A stretch of DNA of 64,000 nucleotides, taken from the NCBI GenBank assembly GCA_016721625.1, contig JADKHR010000001.1, forward strand, positions 558,001-622,000. The letters run 5' to 3'. Origin of the DNA: Elusimicrobiota bacterium (GTDB lineage Bacteria; Elusimicrobiota; Elusimicrobia; FEN-1173). The notes under the pieces are model-generated. The model was not told where the DNA came from and searched no databases. It was given only the letters and a program-made list of their open reading frames with translations. A program made the position numbers and the translations under genes. Positions 53,627 through 61,950 of this stretch are shown here, piece by piece (the stretch's first letter is position 1; every line of letters starts with the position of its first letter).

Positions 53627-56600
53627 TTAGGCTTCCACGGGTTCCGGGGGCGCGGGCGCTTTGGGGGCGACGGGAACGGCCTGGTAGGGGCTCCGGGCGA
53701 CGTTCCGGGTGAGGGAGGCGACCTCCAGCGGGCCGCGCGGGAGTTCCAGATCGTCGGGGAGCACGACTACATTGTTGATCAGTTGGGCGCCCACCACGCC
53801 TTCGTAGGCTTGGCGGAGCATCCAACCGGCGGCGCCGGTGTAGCCATGCCAAATCATGCGGCCTTGATCGAAGGTGGTCAGCATGTCGGCGGACTGTTTG
53901 TTGGGCTGGCCGCCATAGACCTCGATTTCGCTGGGCGACAGATGGGACAGCGGAGAAATTTTCATCCAGAGGCGCAGGGCCGTTTGACGGTATTCCTTGG
54001 CTTTGGAACGGTCTTTGTCCAGTTCGGCCCGTTCCGCCAAAAGCCGGGCGGCGCGCACCAGCCACTGGACACCGTGGCAATACATCCCGTTTTCCCGAAC
54101 CCCTTCCGGGTAATGGCTCGACCGGCCGAGATAGGGTTTCGTGTCTTCCCGGAGGGCGGGCCACCCGAGTAAAATCACGTTATCCTTCTCCAACACTTTC
54201 AGCGCGGTTTGGAACACGATGCGGTTCCGGTCTGGGTTTATGCCGGCATAAACGGCCCAGGCGGCCGTCAGGGCGTCGATTTCCCAGACGCCGCTGTCTT
54301 TTAAACCAATCTCGGTGCCGTCGTCGTGGATGGCGCGCAGGTAGCGGTCGTCCCGCCAGGTGTGTTCCAGGGCGGCTTCCAACTCGTGCAAGCGATGGAG
54401 GTAATGTTCCTTCCGCTCCCGACCTTCCTTCGTTTCGATGAGGTCCGCCATGTTCTTAATGATGTAGTACAAAAAGAACCCCAGCCACACGCTCTCGCCC
54501 CGGCCCTCGCTTCCGATTTCGTCCAGACCGTCGTTCCAGTCCCCGGTTCCAATCAAGGGAAGGCCGTGGGCGCCCATGCGTTTATCGAGCACGAGATCGA
54601 TGGCTTTCATGCAGTGGCGGTAAAGCGTGTCTTCCACGGTGGAGCGGAGGTAGATCGTTCCCCAACCGTGTTTGTTTTTGGGGAGAGGCAGGAAAGGGTT
54701 CTCCGCTTTCAAATACGAGGTCCGCTCGTCCAGAATAGAGGCGTCGCCCGTCATCCGCACGTATTCGGCGGCGCCCCAGGCCAGCCAGAGAAGGTTGTCG
54801 GAGGCGTGGGAACGGTTGGAAAAAGCGGTCCGGCCGTCGTGGAGCGTGTGGAACCAATGGACCACGTCCCCCTCGATAAATTGCTGGGACGCGTGGAGCA
54901 GGATTTGTTTCCGCGCGAAGGCCGGGTCCACCCAGGCCAGGTTCACGGAATCTTGCAGTTGGTCCCGGAAACCGAAGGCGCCGCTGGTTTGATAAAAACC
55001 GCGCCGGGCCCAAAGACGTTCGGCCACGGCCTGGTATTTGAGCCAGTTATGGAACTGGTCGAATTCCGGCTGGTTGGTTTCCACCCGCACGGTGGACATG
55101 AGGCCCCTCCACCAACGACGGGTTTCCTCCAGGCTGGTTTTGGCGGCGTCGACACTTTTGTATTTGCGAATGATTTCTCCCGCCTGGGTCCGGTGATCGG
55201 CTTGCCCGAGCACGATGACGATGGTCCGTTCGCCGTGAGCGGGGAGATCCAAGGTTCCCAAAAACCCCGCGACGGGGCGTTCGTCGGACACCTGGGACTC
55301 GTCCGCCGCGCCGGTTTCCACCAGATACGGGTGGCTGACGCCTCGGCCCGTGCCCAGGAAACGGCCGCGTTTGGTTTCCCGAAGGTCCGAGGGGAGGGAC
55401 ATGGAAGCGAAGGCCGGGCCCGACCGGAAGGCGTTCCCGGGGTTTTGGAAGAAGAGCGCGTTCAGCTCGTCGTCCTGGTGGATCTGGAGGGAGGGCCGGC
55501 GCGGTTCCCCCTGGCCCGCCAGGGCGATTTGGAAATAGGGCGCCACCCGGAGGCGGCGGGGCTGGGCGGATTTGTTTTTCACCGTCAAGAGATAGACCCC
55601 CGTGGGCTCCTGGGGCGGCACGAAGACGGTCAGCTCGGTGGCCAAGGTCCCCCGCGACATTTTGAAATGCGCGGTGCCGTCCACGCTGAACTCGCACTCG
55701 TGGGCGGCGTTGGGGTCGTTTAGGGGTGGTGCGTGGGGAATACCATTCCTTTTGATCGGCATCGAAAAGGTAAATGGCTTCCCCGGGGACCTCCCGGGTC
55801 ACGGTGTCGGGCCAGTCCGGCGTGACGGGGTTTTGCTGGGAGTTGCCGTTGGCGGTGGTGTGCAGGCCGCGGTTGGTCACCATCACGTAATGGCCGACGC
55901 CGTTCGACAGCGCGTGGTCGTAGGGCCGCGGGGTGAAGGGGGTGCGGACCGCCAAGGTGTTGCCCCCGTCTTCGTATTCGAAGTAGGGGAGCGGCGTGCC
56001 GGGAAGGATCTCGCCGTGCCCGATCAGAGGGACTTTCGCTTTTTTCTTTTTCCGTTTGTCGGCGACGGATTTGCCGGCTTGGGGGTGGAGGAGATTTTCA
56101 ATGAGTTCCAGGGCGTGGTCCCGGTTCTTGGCCGACCCCAGGAGGAATTTGAGCGTGCGGGAGGCTTTGGGTTCCACGCGCACGGCCAAGGACAGGGTCC
56201 CGATGGGGTCGAAGGTGGGCGCGGGGGCGGTGTCTTTGGGTTCCAGAAAATCCAAGGTTTCCAAAAGACGGGGAGACCACAGGCTCCGGGCCCGGCCGAT
56301 GAAATCCATGCGAGAGGTGTGGAACCCTTCCGTCGGAATGTCCGCGGCCAGGAACCCCGTGGACTTATTTTTCTTTTGGTTGACGACAATGGCGTTGGCC
56401 CGCGCCACGTATTCCATTTCCGGGAACAGCCGGCCGTACTGGGTGTGGCCTCGGTCCGAATCCGGGCGGTCCAGCACCCATTCCAGGTAGGGGACCAGTT
56501 TCAGGTCTTTGGCTTCGTCGCCCAAATTTTCCAGCGTCACCGTCCAGAGTTCCGCCGGGCTCCCGCGGTCGGGAAGCGTGATCTGAAGCGTCGTGCGGAC

Positions 56601-58967
56601 GCCGTGGTGGGTCGTCACCACCCAGAGGGAATCGGCCCCTTTCTCCACGTGGGCGGGGGCGGCGACCTCGGTCGGAAAGTTGCCGAACACGGGCCAGCGG
56701 CGGGCCGGGTTTTCGGGCGATTCGGCCGCGTTCACCAGGAAAAGCGCCCGTCCCGCGGGGTCCAACCGGTCGTAGGACCTTCGGCTCAGGTCGTAACCGG
56801 ACCGAACCAGTTCGCTGTGCCCGCCCCCATCCGCCAGAACGGACACTTTGTATTCCGGGTTGGACAATTCGAAGGAAACGGGCCGGCGGCGGGCCCCCCG
56901 TTTCAAAAACGCGCGCACAGTGGCGGAGAGGGCGCTCATCAATAAAACCCCCGCCACAAAAAGGCCCGCCAAGTGGTGCCATTCCAAAGACAGGACGGCC
57001 TGGGTCAGACCGCCGCCCGCAGAAGCGTTTTGGATTTCGATGGATTTGGCCCAGGCGAAATCCCAGTTTTCCCCCCGCGGGAGGTAGAAGGGGATCAGGA
57101 GCGGGGCCCAGGTGGTGAAACGTTTGACTCCTTCCGGCAAATAGCGTTGGGCGGCGGAAGGACCGATGAAACGGGCGATCTTTTCGTCCAGCTTGTCCAT
57201 GCCGAGGAAGCTCAGGTTGACGAGGGTGGCCACCCGCAGGCCCATGTGGTCCAGCCAAATCAGGATACGAAGAAAGTCAAAGGCCAGCAGGGACACGAAC
57301 ACGCCCAAACTCCAGGCCTGGAAATCCACGGGGCTCAGCGTGAGGCTTTTCCAGCTAGCGATGAGAGTGCGGATCGCCCCGTCTTGGTTGTACCAAGTGG
57401 CTTGGCCCATCAGGCGGAGACCCGTGTTGATGATGGGCGACATCCAAAGTCCCCACCGCATCACGTGGATCAGGTTCACGCCCAGTTCCACCGCGCCGGC
57501 CTGGGAGAAGAAATGGCGGATAGGCGCTTTATCCCGCTGGAAATAGGCCGTCATGAACACGCGGTTCACCGCGAATAGCGGTGCGGCGATGGACCAGGTG
57601 ATGAGCCCGGCCAAGGCTTCATTGAAGAACAATTTGACCCCGCCGGTGTAGGACCCCAGGTCCACCCGGCCCCATTTGCTGAGGAGGGAATAAATCGTGT
57701 AGTTCGAAGCCTCCAAACCGGAACTCGTGTAGGCGCGGAATTTTTCGACGATCACGGGCACTTGGGCCCCGTCCATATAGAAAGCCCCCAGGGCGCCGAT
57801 CAACCCGCCGATGAGCCCGTCCACCAAGTAAACCTTGCCGGACTGAATCCGGCCTTTCCGACGGAGGGCGTTGGCGCCGTCGCAGAAAAGGCTGACCCCC
57901 GAGGACGCCAGCAGGCCCACCAGAAACCCGTAGGTCGAACGGTCCCCGGAACCCGTTTGAATGAAATCGCTCCCCAACCCAAACCCGAACCCCGCCCCGG
58001 CCACCGCCCCGCGCAGGTAGAGCGTGGTTTGGCCGTAACTGTAGCGGAGCCGCAGGAAGAAGGGCATGCTTCCGTCGAAACTTTCAATGATGGTTTTAAG
58101 AAGCGGGAAAAGCAGGGCCCCCGCCAGTGCGCCCGAAAGGAGAGGCGTGGCCGTCAAAAAGGTTTTAGCCGACGGACTGTCCACGACGATTTTGATGCCG
58201 TAAAGGAAACCCATGAACAGACCGCTGTAGGCCAGGCCTTTGCGGAGGCCCGTGGACCCGTGCCGTTCCAGAGCGTCGCCGGTGGGAGCGTAGCCGTGCA
58301 GACCGTCCAAAATCATTCCGGTAATGAAATAGGCTTCCACCCAAAGGCCGGCCTGGGAGACCATGGCCGAAACAATGGCCGCGAGGACGCCCAGGGAAGG
58401 GGGCAAAGCCGCCACGGCGGCGCCGGACCCCCCGTTCGCCACCGAAGGAGAGAGCACAACGCCGAGGGAAACCAGCGACACAAACCCGTGGGCCTTAAGG
58501 CCGCGCAGAAAGGTTCCTTTGGCGGCCAACCCGATGGCGTTGGCCACCACCTCGTTAAAAAGGAACACCACGATCAAGCGCCCCAAGAGTTCGCGTCCCG
58601 CCGCCCAGCCTTGCCAATCGCTGGACAACAGAGCGCCGCTCAGGGATTGAAGAAGCGACGGGTTCTCCAGCAGGAGAAGGCCCCCGAACAGAAAGGGGGT
58701 TCCCACGATCAACGCCCCGGTGATCGCCCGGAGATGTTTGCCCGACCGGGCCAGGGCCGCCCCGTTGGCCACGTGGTAGACGAGACAAGCCAGGGACATG
58801 GTGATGGACGATTTCATCAACAGTTGGTGCCAGCTCGTGGGCGCCTGCCAAATGACTTGGGTGCTGGCCGTGGCGGCTAAAATTCCGGTGAGGATGAAAT
58901 TCTGAAAGACTTCCCCCCCCGTGAGATGTTTTTTCGTTTGCGTGAACTTGAGGAGTTCGGCGATCAA
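53627..58967 (-). CDS. Giant polytopic GH94-family (NdvB/ChvB-like) protein (one frameshift)
   Basis: This is about 1780 residues when bridged at GGGG 55724-55727. Residues 1 to about 690 hold about 14 membrane helices (FQNFILTGILAATASTQVIW; FLTATPLLSGALAGALLFPL; LEWHHLAGLFVAGVLLMSAL). GH94 super-sandwich and helical-barrel domains follow: DGGNTLAVRTPFTPRPYDHA, LSNGVGHYVMVTNRG, WARRGFYQTSGAFGFRDQLQ, YVRMTGDASILDE and GTGDWNDGLDEIGSEGRGES, whose Asp is the usual acid catalyst, then ENGMYCHGVQWLVRAARLLA. ChvB-type enzymes have a GT84 domain with DxD/QxxRW motifs; I see none here. It may phosphorolyse or remodel beta-glucans at the membrane. The start is TTG and doubtful: it may be fused to the upstream repeat protein. 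Confidence 0.82.
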
Positions 58968-61231
58968 AACCCCCGCCGCCCCAGCAAAACCCCCACGTGG
59001 GCCACCCGGAGCGACGGAGCCGCGCCGAACACATAAACGGCCAGGGACGTGGCGCCGATCAGGACGGCGGCCAATCCGTTCAAGGCGTCGGATCGAAGGC
59101 GAGAAAGGGCGTTTCCTCGGCTTCTTCCAAAACCGGGGCCGCGGCGGTTTCCTCGCGCCGGAACATCCGCCGCCAAGCCTTCCCCACCCCGCCGGTAAAG
59201 AGGGAAAGACCTAAACCGACGAGGAGAACCCACAAAAGCCGTTTCGGCCCGGACACCGGCGACTCTTTTTTAGGGAACGTTCCTTGAATAAATTCCAGGT
59301 CCAGGCCCACGGTGCCGGCCCGGTCCCCGCCCACGGGATGGAGAACGAACACCGCCTCTTTCAACCGGCCCACCGCGGACCAATCGATGGCTTCCCGCGT
59401 TTCCGTCCACCCGTCCCCTAACGAAAGCGGGATCTGTTGGACCTTGTCGCCCTTCAGTTCCAAGGACAGGTCGATTCCGGCCACCCGCAGGTCTTTAGGA
59501 ACGTTCACGGCCACCCGCACGCCGTTCACCACCTCCCGGGTCAAGTCCACCGGGAAATCCTTCATCCAAATCCCCGCCGCCGACCCCTTGGGCGTCTTGT
59601 AGTTAAAGGAAAGAACTTCTCTTTTCAGGGAGTCGTCCAGGCGCGTTTCAATGAGGCCATCGGACCCCAGAATATTGAACACCCCCCGGGCACCCGCCAA
59701 AGTGAATGGGTAGGTTTTAGGGCCGGCCGCCACCAAGGGGCCCGGTTCAGGAACCGCGGGCGGAGGAACCACACCCTTCGGGAAATCGTCCTTGGAAAAT
59801 TCCAGATTGAACCCGAGCGTGGAGGAAACGAGGCTTGACTTCGGACCCGGCTGGACCACGAACACGGCCTCTTTGAACTCGCCGATCGTCGCCCAGTCCA
59901 CGGGTTCCCGCACCACGTTCCAACCAGACCCCAGGGGCACGGGGATGCGTTGAATTTCTTTTTGGGTTCCCTTAATTTCCAGCGCCACGGACAACCGCCC
60001 CAGCGCGGACCGCGGAACGCGGACCCCCACCGTGACCCCATGAATGGCGGCGGGGACGAGGGCCGGATAGTCTTTCGTCCACAGCCCCACCAGGGACCCG
60101 GCGGGAACGGAAAAGGAGAGGGTCGGGATTTCTTTCCGAACGGTTTCGTCGAACACGGACCCCACCGCCACTTGGGCGGGCCCCGTGTTGAACGGACCCC
60201 GGGCCCGGGCGTCTTCCAAAGCCACGGTGCCGGGCGCCGCTTTCTTCGTTTCGGGAAGTTTAACGAAAACCAAATCCGCCAGGAGGGTTCCTTTCCGAAG
60301 GCCCCCCACGGGGGTGAGGACCCACGGCTTCCTGAAGCGAGCCAACGCGGGCCCAGTCGATGCGGTGGGGAACGGGAGCCCACTCCGATTGGACGGGAAC
60401 GGGGATTTTTTGGGTATCTTTGGAGCCTTTGATTTCCAGGGAAACCGCGACTTGTTTCGATTGCAGGTCCGTGCCCAACAAGGCGACCTTGACCCCGTTC
60501 ACGGTCCCCGCGCTCCATTCGGCGGGGAAGTTTTTGGTCCAGACCCCCACGGCGCTACCGGCCGGGGCGGCGTAATCGAACTTCAACACGTCGCGGCGGA
60601 GAGCTCCCTCCGGAACCACGGCGACTTTCCCATCCGCTCCTTTCATGGTGAAAATGCCCTTGGCGCCCGCCTGGGTCAGCCCGAACCCGCTCGCCGCGGG
60701 CGCGGCCGCCCGCGGGGCCAAACCAAAGGCCGCATCGAACCACAGCGTTCCCCGCCGGGCTCCGCCCACGGGCGACACCACGAACACCGCCTCGGCGAAG
60801 TCGCCGATCCGGGCCCAGTCCAGGACCGCTTCGCTCGCGGACCAACCGGCCTTCAGCGGCACGGGGATCCGCTGGCCCCCCTTGTCCCCTTTGACTTCAA
60901 AAACAACCGTGACGTTGGCGGGATTTCCGTCGTTGGTTTTGACCGAGATCGTGACGAAATTCGCCGTCGCGGCGCCCAGGTCCCCGTATCCCTTGCTCCA
61001 CACGCCGACCACCGAACTTTCGGGGGCGTCGAAATCCAGCTGAAGAACGTTTCGTTTAAGCCCGGCGTCGGGCGCCAGGGACAATTTCCCGCGGGATTCC
61101 CCGATATTAAAAACGCCGCGCGAGGCGGAGTCCAACAGCGTCCGGGGGCGGTCCCCCGCGCGCAACGGAAAGAGACCCGCGGCGATGAAGAAAAGGACGA
61201 AAAAAGTTTTTTTTGAAACCACCATGGTCAT
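58964..61231 (-). CDS. Secreted/membrane-anchored protein with four tandem ~130-residue repeats (two to three indels)
   Basis: The signal peptide is KKTFFVLFFIAAGLFPLRAG. Four copies of one domain follow, each with a RGVFNI/KGIFTM start, a VGVW.K.Y/F segment, V.LEIKG.K..QRIPVPL..GW, DWA.IG.FKEAVFVV.PVGG and GT...DL.F. Copies 1-2 lie before the break at about 60322 and copies 3-4 after. The repeats look like beta-sandwich carbohydrate-binding-type modules, but I cannot name the family. A helix (RLLWVLLVGLGLSLFTGGVG) and an acidic linker follow. After one base lost at about 59090, DALNGLAAVLIGATSLAVYV and a basic end reach 58964, overlapping the GH94 start. One more base at CCCCC 58970-58974 would fuse the two genes. 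Confidence 0.72.
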
Positions 61232-61506
61232 TCTCCCTCACAAGAGTTGAGCGATAAATTGAGACGACTTACCAGGTCTTCATCGGTTCAATTTCAGGAA
61301 CCCTGCCACCCGGACAATCGGTCGTTCCCTCCCCTTCCCAAGGGGAGGGTCCGGGAGGGGTCTCGTTTCAGCCGTGTTCCGGACCGTCACGGTTAACACC
61401 TCCCCATTCCCCCTCCGGGTGAAGGAGGGGGAAAAAAACGGCCCCCCCTTCTCCACGCGGCTATCGAAAAGAACGTTCGGGGCAAAATGCAATGCCGGGA
61501 AGTTGA
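61232..61506. other. Spacer upstream of the repeat protein
   Basis: No gene is visible. It contains the GC palindrome CCCTCCCCTT/AAGGGGAGGG at 61327-61349 and must include the promoter of the repeat protein/GH94 unit. Confidence 0.5.
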
Positions 61507-61580
61507 GCGTAGTTGCCCGATTTATCGGGCGATCTCCGCTCCGCTCGAGCACAAGCCGCCCCCTGAATGGGGCCAGGACT
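61507..61580. repeat. REPIN copy 5
   Basis: GTAGTTGCCCGATTTATCGG opens a GTAG-REP (hairpin GCCCGATTTATCGGGC). The second hairpin is degenerate (GCCCCCTGAATGGGGC). The spacing is shorter than in copies 1, 2 and 4. It directly abuts the MITE. Confidence 0.72.
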
Positions 61581-61793
61581 AGCCCGAATAATTCAGTTGC
61601 CCACGGTTCGGCGCAGAGCGCCGAACACCGGAGGCGGCAGAGCCGCTGAACGGGATTCGACGTAAAATCTGACCCTTTTTACTTCACAAAAAAGTTCGAC
61701 CGTAGTCCCAGCTACGCTCTCACTTTTTTGTTTCGTAAAAAGAGCCATCTTTTCCGTCTCGGTCCTCGCGTGCAACTGAATTATCCGGGTTAG
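61579..61793. mobile_element. MITE-like element with 22-bp inverted ends
   Basis: The left end CTAGCCCGAATAATTCAGTT (61579 onward) and right end AACTGAATTATCCGGGTTAG (to 61793) are inverted repeats with 20 of 22 matches. The 215-bp interior has no plausible gene. It has an internal hairpin built from CACAAAAAAGT (61685) and ACTTTTTTG (61722) with CGTAG/CTACG inside. A solo 14-nt copy of the end occurs at 16403. Confidence 0.75.
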
Positions 61794-61950
61794 GCATCCT
61801 GCACGGCCCGGCGTCGAGGCTAAATATTAACAATTTTTCTCCGGGTTATGAGAAATTCGTGTTTGTAAACAAACCGCAAAAAAAACCCTGGCAAAAACGG
61901 GGTTCAGGGGCTAGACTGGATTGAAGGGATGCGGGGGAAAGGAGGGGTTT

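Noticed and set aside
54326..56945. Long plus-strand frames opposite the GH94 gene
   Set aside because: Shadows of the high-GC GH94 coding strand; no motifs, and GH94 signatures lie on the minus strand.
61593..61775. 60-codon frame inside the MITE
   Set aside because: It lies wholly within a palindromic non-coding element and reads through its internal hairpin; no SD and no family.
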